From positions 1-24,793 of IMG/VR virus record IMGVR_UViG_3300005915_000106: DNA of 24,793 nucleotides; one strand, written 5' to 3'. The stretch is from a virus. Numbering within the stretch: the first letter of the stretch is position 1; each line of letters begins with the position of its first letter. The position numbers and the translations under genes are program-made. The notes beneath the pieces are model-generated. The model was not told the DNA's origin, did not search any database, and saw nothing but the letters and a program-made list of their open reading frames with translations. This document shows, one piece after another, positions 8,865-17,277 of the stretch.

Positions 8865-9865
8865 GCGATGCTCCTTTCTAAAATCTCAATCAGCCTGTCG
8901 GCTGATTTCTCCCAGGTAAAGTGTTCTCTCATTACCCATGCGGCTGTTATCCCTTTTTCAAGAGCCTCATCGTAATGAGTGTATACTTCATACATTCTGT
9001 CAACAACAGATTCTATCTTCGCCGACGGTGCAAAGCACGGCTCAAGGTCGCCGTCGTCAGGATTCATGATGTGTGTCTCAATCATTTCATACTCTACCGG
9101 ATAAGCATAGTCATTAGACGCCGTGTCGTTGGTTCCGCCGTAGGGCGTATAGATGCACGGCAATCCGGTAGCCATTGCCTCGCACAACGGCAGGCCCCAG
9201 CCTTCGCCCATGGTCGGCCATAGGAAGCAATTGGCATAATGGTACAGCGCCGCCATGGTCGGCAGGTCGCAACCCTCGGTCTCTTCGTTTGGCAATATCC
9301 GGTAATCGAGAAAGGCGTTCTTTGTTACTTGTGTGAGCTTAGGCTCTTTCTCATATGAAGTCATCTTCATTACAAGGTGCGCCTTGTCTGACAGTTCCGG
9401 GTATCGTTTGTTCCACAATTCCCACGCCTGCGCAATATGGGTAGTGCCTTTACGCGGGTTGTCGTCGCCGACAAACATGAAAGTAAACGGTTCTTTTTTC
9501 TCTCTCTCGAAATATGGGTATTGAACGGAGTCAACGCCAAGGGGGCATATATCAATCGGCGTATCTGTTGACGCTGAAAAAACCTTCTTGTTATCTGTGC
9601 ACGGCACTATAATCCGGTCCGCTTTGTCAAGAAATTGTTTCCACTGTGCAGGCACCCGGTCAAACTCGAACATCGTAAACAGCACGTTGGTTTTGAATCG
9701 CCATAGGTAGAAGCGAAAAGGAGGCATTGCCTGTAAGCATATCTCTGCACTCGCGTCCAGTTCGACACCGGCATGTATCGCGGCTTTCATCATCTTTCGC
9801 ATGAAAGTTGTATAGCCAAAGCATGAGCCGATCCCGTTGTAACTGAGTGGTACGGATACTTTCAT
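8861..9865 (-). CDS. GT4-family glycosyltransferase
   Basis: A 334-residue GT-B-fold glycosyltransferase. The C-terminal nucleotide-sugar domain shows FMFVGDDNPRKG at residues 129-140 and the retaining GT4 signature EGWGLPLCE (E221 to E229, the EX7E motif), followed by AMATGLPCIYTPYGG. The N-terminal acceptor domain begins with GIGSCFGYTTFMRKM. It would transfer a sugar from a nucleotide donor to an unknown acceptor. It sits between the tail terminator and the tail tube gene, translationally coupled to the methyltransferase, so glycosylation of virion tail proteins is one reasonable idea; modification of host surface glycan or phage DNA is an alternative. RBS GAGGAG lies 6 nt upstream of the ATG. 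Confidence 0.92.
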   Translation of the reverse strand: MKVSVPLSYNGIGSCFGYTTFMRKMMKAAIHAGVELDASAEICLQAMPPFRFYLWRFKTNVLFTMFEFDRVPAQWKQFLDKADRIIVPCTDNKKVFSASTDTPIDICPLGVDSVQYPYFEREKKEPFTFMFVGDDNPRKGTTHIAQAWELWNKRYPELSDKAHLVMKMTSYEKEPKLTQVTKNAFLDYRILPNEETEGCDLPTMAALYHYANCFLWPTMGEGWGLPLCEAMATGLPCIYTPYGGTNDTASNDYAYPVEYEMIETHIMNPDDGDLEPCFAPSAKIESVVDRMYEVYTHYDEALEKGITAAWVMREHFTWEKSADRLIEILERSIA

Positions 9866-10269
9866 TACGGCTCCTCGTAATGCGGAAACGTCTCAACGAT
9901 ACTTGCTATTTTACCGTCGCCAAGCGGGAATGTTTTCGGTCCGCGAATCCAGATTATCTTTACCACGACATCTTCCATGGTTCCTTGATAGTTGGCAAAG
10001 GTATCCATGATTGCATGAGCACCGAGGAAAGCAGAACACGGTGTTTTATCATTCGTCGATATGCAATCCCATTGTAGGGTAGGCTGCGCCATGCGCGACT
10101 TTCCAAACTCTTCGGAGTCGTTCGACGGTGATACGGAGTTAAGGACCGCATAGGGTGGCCTCACGCCTTCCGGTGCCGCGTGTAAAAAAATCTTTTGCCC
10201 AAAGATATCAGTAACGGCGGATTGCTTGAGTGCGTGCGTTATCATTGCGGTTTCAATATAGTCTGCCAT
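9865..10269 (-). CDS. Tail terminator / tail completion protein (DUF3168-like)
   Basis: A 134-residue protein with the pattern of the gpU/gp17-like tail terminators: an N-terminal helix (ALKQSAVTDIFGQKIFL), then PEGVRPPYAVLNSVS, where a proline-rich 'P.YaV' segment is conserved, then TLQWDCIS and a C-terminal beta segment. It would cap the tail tube and join it to the head. The start shares a base with the upstream stop (TAATG). Order after gp10-like protein and before tail tube genes supports the call, although modification genes intervene. Confidence 0.75.
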   Translation of the reverse strand: MADYIETAMITHALKQSAVTDIFGQKIFLHAAPEGVRPPYAVLNSVSPSNDSEEFGKSRMAQPTLQWDCISTNDKTPCSAFLGAHAIMDTFANYQGTMEDVVVKIIWIRGPKTFPLGDGKIASIVETFPHYEEP

Positions 10270-10697
10270 TACTTTCTCGGTGCCTTCTTTCGTTTCTTCG
10301 CATTCCTTACAAGCGCCCTCATCTCTGGTCCAAACCTTGCCTTGACAAGCATGTTGATCGCGGTCTTCAATTTCCTTGACTTCGCGGCCTTACGCATAAA
10401 CGAAAACTTTCCACCGTCTCTGTATTCCAATACCTGCGCCCATTCCACATCGGTCCATACTGACCACGTAGGCGCTATGGTGTTGATAGTTGACCGCGGG
10501 TCAAAGAACCCCTCGCGGTCAACCTCGATACTTGCTTCGGTAACACCGGTTATCCTGTTGATTCTGTCCTGCACTTCCGGCTTAACTATCTTCTTGGCTA
10601 CTTCCTCAACCAGCGTATCAAGCACCTTGAGCGTAATGCCGCCGTAGTCGAGATCGCCGATTCCTTCTATGTCAAAACTAATACCCGGTTTCGCCAT
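10269..10697 (-). CDS. HK97 gp10-like tail completion protein
   Basis: A basic protein of about 142 residues starting at the ATG at 10697, which has GAGG 6 nt upstream; a farther start at 10718 is possible. Residues TLKVLDTLVEEVAKKIVKPEVQ form the early amphipathic helix, and WTDVEWAQVLEYRDGGKFSFM matches the 'YA.yvEfGT' region of gp10-like proteins in altered form. The C-terminus is strongly basic (NAKKRKKAPRK). Position between head closure protein and tail terminator fits the family. It overlaps the upstream gene by 20 nt. Confidence 0.72.
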   Translation of the reverse strand: MAKPGISFDIEGIGDLDYGGITLKVLDTLVEEVAKKIVKPEVQDRINRITGVTEASIEVDREGFFDPRSTINTIAPTWSVWTDVEWAQVLEYRDGGKFSFMRKAAKSRKLKTAINMLVKARFGPEMRALVRNAKKRKKAPRK

Positions 10698-11016
10698 CAG
10701 CTTCCTCGTATGCGTCAATCTCTATTTCGCGGTTGCGCTCGCCTACGTTTCTGATTGCGCGAATCTTAAGCGTTCTGCTTTCAAAAGAGATCCGCATATC
10801 AGGAGTCAGCCCGCGCAGGAATCGAATAGTAATTCGATGGGTGAGCATTGCCTCATCTTTTCGCGTGGTCGAGTTCATGCTCTCGCTTCCGCTCATCGGT
10901 GATACTGCTGCCCACACTGTAGCAAAAGTATGAAAGGTTCGCTCACCGTTTATCCTGCTTGCGTAGTCGTCGGGTTTCTGAATTACGATACGGTTGCGCA
11001 GTTTCCCTGCTCTCAT
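10678..11016 (-). CDS. Head closure / head-tail adaptor protein (SPP1 gp16-like)
   Basis: A protein of about 112 residues in the phage head-tail adaptor family. It begins MRAGKLRNRIVIQKP and continues with FATVWAAVSPMSGSES, HRITIRFLRGLTPDMRI and the LKIRAIRNVGERNREIEI strand; 'VWA.v.p..g.E' and 'H.i.iRy..gi....ri' are the family signature. I prefer the ATG at 11016, which overlaps the connector stop (ATGA); an upstream start at 11061 would add 15 residues inside the connector gene. It closes the portal channel after packaging and receives the tail. Confidence 0.9.
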   Translation of the reverse strand: MRAGKLRNRIVIQKPDDYASRINGERTFHTFATVWAAVSPMSGSESMNSTTRKDEAMLTHRITIRFLRGLTPDMRISFESRTLKIRAIRNVGERNREIEIDAYEEADGETGY

Positions 11017-11960
11017 ATAGGTATAATCCTGTCGTATCCTATCAATCCTTTTACAGCCCACGGCAAGGTCTGGTATATCGTACCTACCAGGCCGTCCTCG
11101 CGGTGCTCATACAGTTCGGCGCCGAGTATCTTGATGGCTTGTTTGTATTCCTCTGGAACTGTTGCCGCTGTCGCGCCGTATCCGCATACATACCTGACGA
11201 TAACTCCATTAACCGTTCTGAGCGTAGTTGACGGCCATGTTTTTGAGTACCCGAGCACAACATGCCCTGGCTCTCCGTAGATATCTACCTCGTAATCATC
11301 AGAGGTAAATGTTGCCTCTGTTCCGTCGGTATCGTAATATTTTACGCTGGTTATTGATTGCAGCGGAGGTGATGGAATCTGCATGTAATTCGCCGACGGA
11401 AACGCATCAAGATATCGATCCCATGTTTGCGTAATCAGACATCGGCCCGAATGCCGCTCGATGAGTCGGCGCGCCGCTTTTATCAGCCCGGTAATATAAT
11501 CATCCTCTATGCTCTGCGGTGCCGAGGTAACAATGTTGACACCAAAACTACATGCCGCTGCCGCGACACTCGCAACCACGCGGATATACTGCTTGATACC
11601 GGTATATGCTTTCTCTTGCGTCGCGTTATCGTTTGCCGTGGTGACTTCGGTAAAGGCGCCGCTTGTGACATCGGTATACGTGACATCATCATCCGACTCT
11701 TGAATCTTTGCGTTTACTGTACCGGTCGCCGCATTGGTTCCGGAAACGAGATATACAACCGTGCCGCTATTGAGGACATCAACGCCGGTACCTTCAAGCG
11801 AATATGCCGCCGCTACTGCGTGGTCTGCCGGCGCAATTGTTTGCGTGGAAGTAAGCGCCGCCGCCGTATCGTTTGACTCAATGCGGAGATGCATTTCCAT
11901 CTCCGCAAGAGTCACGGGTTCAATTGTCGGGGCGGTTATTAGTTTCGTTGTGAGCGGCAT
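11013..11960 (-). CDS. Head-tail connector with inserted beta domain
   Basis: A 315-residue connector of the gp6/phiE125 gp8-like family. Residues 1-31 (APTIEPVTLAEMEMHLRIES) are the standard N-terminus. It resumes at about 151 (EDDYITGLIKAARRLIERHS) and continues with TQTWDRYLDAFP, the YDTDG and DDYEVD strands and the YGATAATVPEEYKQAIKIL helix, as usual. Between about 32 and 150 lies an extra beta-rich domain (VYLVSGTNAATGTVNAKIQE and so on) not normally present between these two elements. The insert ends in a hydrophobic SVAAAACSFGVNIV strand. RBS GGAG is 6 nt upstream and overlaps the previous stop. It would form the ring beneath the portal; the insert may be surface exposed. Confidence 0.85.
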   Translation of the reverse strand: MPLTTKLITAPTIEPVTLAEMEMHLRIESNDTAAALTSTQTIAPADHAVAAAYSLEGTGVDVLNSGTVVYLVSGTNAATGTVNAKIQESDDDVTYTDVTSGAFTEVTTANDNATQEKAYTGIKQYIRVVASVAAAACSFGVNIVTSAPQSIEDDYITGLIKAARRLIERHSGRCLITQTWDRYLDAFPSANYMQIPSPPLQSITSVKYYDTDGTEATFTSDDYEVDIYGEPGHVVLGYSKTWPSTTLRTVNGVIVRYVCGYGATAATVPEEYKQAIKILGAELYEHREDGLVGTIYQTLPWAVKGLIGYDRIIPI

Positions 11961-11961
11961 A

Positions 11962-12273
11962 TTAGCTCCAGATTATTTCTAACCCGTAATCGTTGCCGTT
12001 TGCATTCGGGTACACAATTTTAATCTTGTCACCCCTGAAAAATGGGTGCGGCCTGGTTGGTTGATACACGTAATCGGTGAGTGCGCTCATTGCTTCAACG
12101 TCGAGCACCACGTTATATTCGACGCCCGCTGCGGATACTATACTTGTCGTAAAGTTCTCCGCCGCGCTTGCCGCATCGAGGTGTATCCTCACCGCTTCGA
12201 GATAGCCTGCCCTGGTCGTCGGCTCCACGGTTCTACTGATAGCACCCGCTGCGGTTGATATATCTCTGAACAT
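11962..12273 (-). CDS. Hypothetical head-region protein
   Basis: A 103-residue protein of unknown family with a strong AGGGGG site upstream. It begins MFRDISTAAGAISRTVEPTT, has a helical RAGYLEAVRIHLDAASAAEN segment, a SIVSAAGVEYNVVLD strand, and ends in FRGDKIKIVYPNANGNDYGL, a beta-hairpin-like end. Position between the three beta-sandwich proteins and the connector suggests a minor head or decoration protein. No catalytic motif is visible. Confidence 0.7.
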   Translation of the reverse strand: MFRDISTAAGAISRTVEPTTRAGYLEAVRIHLDAASAAENFTTSIVSAAGVEYNVVLDVEAMSALTDYVYQPTRPHPFFRGDKIKIVYPNANGNDYGLEIIWS

Positions 12274-12283
12274 ATACGCCCCC

Positions 12284-13000
12284 TTAGAGAATCTGTATCG
12301 CGCGCGCCCATTGAATTGTCATGATTTCCGCGCCGTCATCGCCTGCCCTGGTGTCAAAGGTCGGAGTCAATACCTGATCAGCAAGCCCGGTCCCGATCTC
12401 CACGGTCAAGGCATTATCGAAGTACACCGATAAGGTTGCCCCGTCGTAGTACATTTCATAGACGTGGTAATTGACATCGTGCGTCGCGGAAAATGCGGTT
12501 GATCCGATCGCCCCGGCTAACTCGTTGTTAAACTTCATCACGGTTTCATCATTGAGGTGATACCAGTATAGGCCGTCATCCGTTACGGCTACTGCGTGAG
12601 AAGATGCTGCATTCAATGGCGTGGTGTCTACCTCTACCAGGCCAAAAAGATGATCTCCCTTTGATGCGTGGTCTGTCTTCACCTTCGCGCCGAAGTAAAG
12701 CGGGTTGCCAGCGGTAAGCTGGAAAGCCCCGTGGGGAAGCTGTAGGCTGTGGCCGTCATACTCTGCGGTGTCTGAAGTGTTAGCAAGCCCGCCACCCTGA
12801 ACGCCGATATTGAGCACGGTACCTACGTTTGTCTCTGAGTTCAAAAACGTGGTCGGTACAAGCAAGGTATCATCACGCGGTATTCCGGTTCGCTCTAATT
12901 CCCATTTGACAACATCGACTCCAACGGCATCAAGCCAGCGCTCGGTATACCGATCATCGTATGTCACTAAGGCATTGTTTACATATTTCGTTTTTACCAT
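12284..13000 (-). CDS. ConA/LamG-like beta-sandwich virion protein (divergent third copy)
   Basis: A 238-residue protein with the layout of a concanavalin-A-like lectin/LamG sandwich: GNPLYFGAKVKTDHASKGDH, then LFGLVEVDTT, the LYWYHLNDETVMKFN strand, and VYEMYYDGATLSVYFDNA, where 'yei.ydg.tl.vyfDg' is the common back-sheet pattern. The N-terminus (MVKTKYVNNALVTYDD) resembles those of the two preceding 251-residue proteins, and the general strand order matches theirs, so it is probably a distant member of the same set. Likely a capsid-surface decoration protein. RBS AAGGGG upstream. Confidence 0.72.
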   Translation of the reverse strand: MVKTKYVNNALVTYDDRYTERWLDAVGVDVVKWELERTGIPRDDTLLVPTTFLNSETNVGTVLNIGVQGGGLANTSDTAEYDGHSLQLPHGAFQLTAGNPLYFGAKVKTDHASKGDHLFGLVEVDTTPLNAASSHAVAVTDDGLYWYHLNDETVMKFNNELAGAIGSTAFSATHDVNYHVYEMYYDGATLSVYFDNALTVEIGTGLADQVLTPTFDTRAGDDGAEIMTIQWARAIQIL

Positions 13001-13012
13001 TTCTTATTCCCC

Positions 13013-13768
13013 TTACTGGCGATTTTGCCAGATTTTAACATAGTCGATATCGATGAGCGCCGCGGTACTTCCGGCTGTAATGTATCCGCTTATCGTGACA
13101 CATAAATCATCCGTTGTGGTTATTGCAAGCAAGTGCTCCGCAACAAGGGCGCCGTCAATGAAGTATCTGGCGTTTCCTGCCGCGTCAAGTTGTATCCGGT
13201 AGATATGATAGGTTGCCAATACTAAATCAGTACCGGTGTCCGTAGATTGCGGCGTGCCGTTTGCCAGTACGCTGAGTGCGTAGATGTCATCGGTGGTTTC
13301 GGCCCTGACGCCGAACATCGCCGAGTCATCAGATACGCTGTCAACTGTTCCGGTTGCGAGCGAGTCATCAGCCCAGGAAATCTCCCCGGTTCCTTCGGTG
13401 GCTACGTCAGTAAATCCAAAGTTGAAAAATAGTGCGGCGTCAGAGGTCGTAGTCTTTAGCCTGATTTCACACCCGCATGCCTGCGCAGCTTCCCACACAA
13501 GTGCTGTCGATATTTCATTACGGCTGTCTACGTCGGTACCGGTGTTGATCCGGTATACGCCATTTACCGCGGCAGTGATATCCGCGGCTGCGGCAGTTCC
13601 CTCGGTGGCCTCGGTCCAGTCGTTTGTAGCGTCGACCGCAATTCCCAAAAAGTCATCGATGAATATTACCGGGAAGCCAAGCGGAAACAATGTCTCGTAT
13701 GTTTCGCCATCGTAGAAGGCCATATTCCCGGTACCTTGCCAGTTGTAGGTAGATTTAGTTTTTCCCAT
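13013..13768 (-). CDS. ConA/LamG-like beta-sandwich virion protein (copy 2 of duplicated pair)
   Basis: A 251-residue protein, the same length as the next gene upstream and alignable to it end to end without gaps. Shared blocks include DATNDWTEATEGT, NFGFTDVATEG, MFGVRAET, PQSTDTGTDLVLAT, NARYFIDGALVAEHLLA and the identical C-terminus IDIDYVKIWQNRQ. The 'HIYRIQLD..GNARYFIDG' element is the typical LamG/ConA strand pair carrying the 'v.fyiDG' turn. No catalytic residues are visible. Location just after the capsid gene suggests a head decoration protein. RBS AAGGGGG upstream. Confidence 0.8.
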   Translation of the reverse strand: MGKTKSTYNWQGTGNMAFYDGETYETLFPLGFPVIFIDDFLGIAVDATNDWTEATEGTAAAADITAAVNGVYRINTGTDVDSRNEISTALVWEAAQACGCEIRLKTTTSDAALFFNFGFTDVATEGTGEISWADDSLATGTVDSVSDDSAMFGVRAETTDDIYALSVLANGTPQSTDTGTDLVLATYHIYRIQLDAAGNARYFIDGALVAEHLLAITTTDDLCVTISGYITAGSTAALIDIDYVKIWQNRQ

Positions 13769-13779
13769 AATCCACCCCC

Positions 13780-14535
13780 TTACTGTCTGTTCTGCCAGAT
13801 TTTGACGTAATCAATATCAATGAATGCGGCAGTTGATCCGGCGGTAATCAGTCCGGCAAGAGTAAAACAAAGATCGTCGGTCGTGGTAACTGCGAGCAAG
13901 TGTTCTGCTACCAATGCGCCGTCAATGAAATACCGAGCGTTGCCGAGCGAGTCAAGTTGTATCCGGTAGATATGCGAAGTCGCCAAGACAAGATCGGTAC
14001 CGGTGTCTGTTGACTGCGGTACGCCATCGGCGATGGTACTCAGCGCGTATATGTCGTCGGAGGTTTCGGCGCGTACTCCAAACATAACCGCGTCGCTTGC
14101 CCATGCATCAACTGTTCCGGTTGCGAGTGAAGCATCTTTAAATGATATCTTCGCGGCGCCTTCGGTTGCAACGTCGGTAAACCCGAAGTTCATGAAAAGA
14201 CTCGCGTCGGAAGTCTTTGTCTCTACCTTGACTTCACATCCGCAAGATTGGGCGGCCTCCCATGCAAGCGCCGTTGAAATCTCGGTTCTTTTATCCGCCG
14301 CGGTACCAGTATCTATTTCGTAGAAACCGTTCACCCTGGCCGTGATATCCTGCGCGTTCGAGGTTCCCTCGGTTGCTTCCGTCCAATCGTTCGTCGCGTC
14401 GGTCGCGGGTTTCAAAAAGTCATCAAAAAAGACAACTGGAAAACCCATCGGCATAAGTGTCTCGAAAGTATGTCCATCATAAAACACCTGGCGCCCGGTA
14501 TTCTGCCAGTTATAATCTGCTTTTGTTCGTCCCAT
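13780..14535 (-). CDS. ConA/LamG-like beta-sandwich virion protein (copy 1 of duplicated pair)
   Basis: A 251-residue paralogue of the downstream gene. It starts MGRTKADYNWQNTGRQVFYD where the copy reads MGKTKSTYNWQGTGNMAFYD. Divergence is spread over the length, with changes in the first third and around residues 125-145 (FKDASLATGTVDAWASDAVM versus WADDSLATGTVDSVSDDSAM), and a conserved end. This pattern implies an old tandem duplication with selection to keep the fold. Probable lectin-like decoration protein. RBS AAAGGAAGG lies upstream of the ATG. Confidence 0.8.
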   Translation of the reverse strand: MGRTKADYNWQNTGRQVFYDGHTFETLMPMGFPVVFFDDFLKPATDATNDWTEATEGTSNAQDITARVNGFYEIDTGTAADKRTEISTALAWEAAQSCGCEVKVETKTSDASLFMNFGFTDVATEGAAKISFKDASLATGTVDAWASDAVMFGVRAETSDDIYALSTIADGVPQSTDTGTDLVLATSHIYRIQLDSLGNARYFIDGALVAEHLLAVTTTDDLCFTLAGLITAGSTAAFIDIDYVKIWQNRQ

Positions 14536-14598
14536 TCTGCACCTTCCTTTAAGGTACCGCAGCCCGAAGGCCGCGGCACAGATTCTTAATTCTTTATC

Positions 14599-15057
14599 TT
14601 ACGCTAATGCCTGAGGAGGAGCTGCCTGTGCATAACGTGCGCCCGATAGTATCGGGATTATCGTTATCACGTTCGCGCCTGCGGTATCCGTAACCATGGT
14701 CATAAACGGGTAGTCCGCTGTCAGCTCCGAGGCGTCAACCTCGATAACATACATGCTTCCGTTATCGGTCCCGGTTACAAGCCCGGTTGACGCATTTAGC
14801 GTCCGATCACCGGTTACGCCCGCGGTAATCTTGTAGTAGTAAAACGCTATCGCAGTCTTGTTAGAACCGCTCGCGTCGTCACTTTCATACAGGATGATAG
14901 TTGACGAGTTGGTAATTGCACCACTATAAACGATTATCGAAACATGACTATAATTCTCCATGCTCCAATAGTCTGAAGTCTTGGCCCCTCCGCCGATATC
15001 GACGGGTGCCACGCCGGCAACTGCCTTGCCCTGTTCTGCAATATTAAATCCTTTCAT
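14599..15057 (-). CDS. Small beta-rich virion protein (candidate capsid decoration)
   Basis: A 152-residue protein immediately after the major capsid gene. It begins MKGFNIAEQGKAVAGVAPVD and is rich in alternating strands: HVSIIVYSGAITNSSTIILY, AIAFYYYKITAG, SMYVIEVDASEL and ANVITIIPILSG. Tyr, Ser and Thr are abundant and cysteine is absent. Position and composition fit a head decoration or stabilisation protein. The STIILYESDD segment recalls the strand pattern of the domain inserted in the head-tail connector (VNAKIQESDDDVTYTDV). RBS AAGGAATT precedes the ATG. Confidence 0.7.
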   Translation of the reverse strand: MKGFNIAEQGKAVAGVAPVDIGGGAKTSDYWSMENYSHVSIIVYSGAITNSSTIILYESDDASGSNKTAIAFYYYKITAGVTGDRTLNASTGLVTGTDNGSMYVIEVDASELTADYPFMTMVTDTAGANVITIIPILSGARYAQAAPPQALA

Positions 15058-15077
15058 AATTCCTTATCCCCCTTTCC

Positions 15078-16409
15078 TTACGCTCTGGCCGCTATGGCTA
15101 CAAACGGGCTGTATGTCGCGCTCGCTGCACCCTTAAACGGAGTCTTTGCCGCTGCCGGTATGGGCTGACCATCGAGCCGGTAGGTGAACCTGAGCGCGGT
15201 TTCGTCCGTGGTGAAGTTGACGTGAATGCTTGAGGCGGTTTGAATGTCGCCCTTGTCAACGAAAAGGTACTGAGAGAGGTCAACGGCCATGAGGTCGCCA
15301 ACATCGCCAAGCGCCGAAGCCTGTTCGACATACTTGATCGCCCTTCCGAGGATGGTGTCATTCGGTGCGCCGGCTGCGCTGTTCTGAGGAATCCAGACGG
15401 CTGCGCCACCGGTACCGACTGCCCTTTCCATTGCCATCAACTGCGGGAGGATTTCCTCGTTTGCGAGCCATACCATGTTCGCCTTGTCGCGGCAAAAGGT
15501 AAACGCCTTCTCGACGTTTTCCAGAACGATGGTATCCGCAAGCTGTCCGGTTTCCTTGGTAATTGACCGGAGGCATCCGGCGTTGATTATTCCAAGAGGT
15601 TCACCTGCGCCGGTTCCACGCATGATCAGGTCGTCCATCTTGAAGCCCATTTCTTTAGCAAACATCATGCGCACCCAGCCCTCGAGCATTGCGGCGTCCT
15701 GCATGAGTTCGTCGGTGAGATAGGTGAGACCCATCATTTTATTAAGCGCGAGCTCAATCTCTCGAAACTTCGGCTTGGTCGCGGTAACGGCTGCGGCCTC
15801 ATGGGCCATGTACACCTGTACTCCGCCATAACGTGAGCCGGTCGCCCGGGAGGTTTCGTCGATTGCGGGTAGCGCCATTTTGTTGCTTGGCGCGCTCATG
15901 GTCATTTTAGAACAAAGGCTCGGAAGCTGTGCGGTTTCAAACGCATCGGCAAGCAGCGCCGATCCGTAGTCGGTCCCGACAAGAAAGCCACCGTCGGAGG
16001 GTACGCTCTCATTTGACCCGGAAGCCGCGGCCTTTACCGATTTCTGAAAATCGGCAAGTTCGTCTGATACCACGCCGCACTCGAAGCGGCCTATCTTCTC
16101 GCCCATGCGGTCCTTGATACCTGCCGCGATAACGGCCTGGTAAAACTCGCCCATGCTGCGGATGCCGTTGTTGATTCCTGCGGGCATGATCGTCGGTGTA
16201 GGAATAGCGGTACTCGGTTCGGGTTCGGCGTCGGCCATGCGTTCGGCGGTTTCGATCTGCACCTTAACCGCGTCCTGCTCGTCGAGCAACCCTTTGATTT
16301 TAGTATAGTCTTCTGCGGAGAGTTCGCGTTCTGCGGTTTCGGCCTCTGCCTTTACGGTGTCAATCTGATTTTGCAGATCCCCGTATTTAGCTTTCAGTTT
16401 TGTGAGCAT
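15078..16409 (-). CDS. Major capsid protein, HK97 fold
   Basis: A 443-residue capsid protein with a fused scaffold-like N-terminus. Residues 1-60 (LKAKYGDLQNQIDTVKAEAE and on) form a coiled coil equivalent to the HK97 delta domain, followed by a Pro/Thr/Ile linker (PSTAIPTPTIMPAG) where cleavage could occur. The mature part shows SDGGFLVGTDYGSALL, the E-loop/P-domain region, LTYLTDELMQDA, FKMDDLIMRGTGAGEPLGII and the late RFTYRLDGQPIP. The element 'd..l..G.G...p.Gi' is the standard HK97-family marker. It overlaps the protease gene by 23 nt and has an AGGGGG site upstream. Confidence 0.96.
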   Translation of the reverse strand: MLTKLKAKYGDLQNQIDTVKAEAETAERELSAEDYTKIKGLLDEQDAVKVQIETAERMADAEPEPSTAIPTPTIMPAGINNGIRSMGEFYQAVIAAGIKDRMGEKIGRFECGVVSDELADFQKSVKAAASGSNESVPSDGGFLVGTDYGSALLADAFETAQLPSLCSKMTMSAPSNKMALPAIDETSRATGSRYGGVQVYMAHEAAAVTATKPKFREIELALNKMMGLTYLTDELMQDAAMLEGWVRMMFAKEMGFKMDDLIMRGTGAGEPLGIINAGCLRSITKETGQLADTIVLENVEKAFTFCRDKANMVWLANEEILPQLMAMERAVGTGGAAVWIPQNSAAGAPNDTILGRAIKYVEQASALGDVGDLMAVDLSQYLFVDKGDIQTASSIHVNFTTDETALRFTYRLDGQPIPAAAKTPFKGAASATYSPFVAIAARA

Positions 16410-17277
16410 TTTCTGCCCCCTTTAGATAATTTGCGTTTTCTCTCATGCGCACTAAAACACCATACGGTATCTCAGCCTGCACGTCGGTTTCTTCTACGGT
16501 CTCAACAGGCTCTCCCTGTGATTCCTCCGGCTCAGGCTCCCCCTGGTCGGTTTCAAAACCATGTGCCGCGATATCGACAGATTCCTTTTTGCTGAATCCT
16601 GAATCTCTCAGGAGTCCTTCAAAGTCTCTGATTGTCGCGGGCTTTTTATTTCCTTCTGCGCTTCCCTGGAATCTCTCCGGGACGTGCTTATAGGCATATC
16701 GTGAATCGATGGATATGGAAGCAGCAACCGCCTCATGCTCGACTTGCTCATCGGCAAATCCGGCCTCAACGGCCTCGTCGGCAGTAAACCATGTATCTGC
16801 ATCCATGTACTCCTTTATCTCGTCGGCGCTCAAATTAGAATGCGCCTCATATATATTTACTAATTCGCCGCCTATCTTGTCAAGCAGCTCGGCGCTTTGC
16901 CTCATGTCGTCGGCCCCGCCCATGGCAAATGTCCACGGGTTGTGAATCATGAAAAATCCTGCGGTGTCGATTGTGAGAGAAGAACCGGCAAGAGCTATGA
17001 TCGAGGCAGCGGAAGCCGCGAGCGCCATCACTTCGACAGATACCTTTTCGCGTTCGGTTGCAATAATGTTGTATATGGCAATGCCGTCAAACACGTCGCC
17101 GCCGGGTGAGTTGATGAGAATATGTATCGACGCCTTGTCCTTTATTGCGTCAAAGTCTTTCTTGAAATCCGCCGCGGTAACTGAATCGCCCCACCATGAC
17201 GCGCCGATGTCGCCGAATATCGATATCTCCGCGGTGTCTTCTTTCGCCTGAATCTTATACCATTTTTTCGATTTCAC
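16387..17277 (-). CDS. Head maturation protease, ClpP (S14) type
   Basis: A ClpP-like serine protease that should cut the capsid N-terminal scaffold segment. Signature elements are ISIFGDIGASWWGDSV, IHILINSPGGDVFDGIAIYN (the oxyanion-loop NSPGG), MALAASAASIIALAG with the nucleophilic serine in AAS, and GFFMIHNPWTFAMG with the catalytic histidine. The C-terminal 80 residues are Glu/Asp-rich and may be self-processed. I chose the GTG at 17277 because AGGAGG lies 5 nt upstream; an ATG at 17313 lacks a comparable site and would overlap the portal further. Overlap with the portal gene is 23 nt, and with the capsid gene also 23 nt. Confidence 0.94.
   Translation of the reverse strand: MKSKKWYKIQAKEDTAEISIFGDIGASWWGDSVTAADFKKDFDAIKDKASIHILINSPGGDVFDGIAIYNIIATEREKVSVEVMALAASAASIIALAGSSLTIDTAGFFMIHNPWTFAMGGADDMRQSAELLDKIGGELVNIYEAHSNLSADEIKEYMDADTWFTADEAVEAGFADEQVEHEAVAASISIDSRYAYKHVPERFQGSAEGNKKPATIRDFEGLLRDSGFSKKESVDIAAHGFETDQGEPEPEESQGEPVETVEETDVQAEIPYGVLVRMRENANYLKGAENAHKTES

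Noticed and set aside
13013-14535. Diversity-generating retroelement variable/template repeats
   Set aside because: The duplicated genes differ along their whole length, not at adenine positions in a short repeat, and no reverse transcriptase is in the window.
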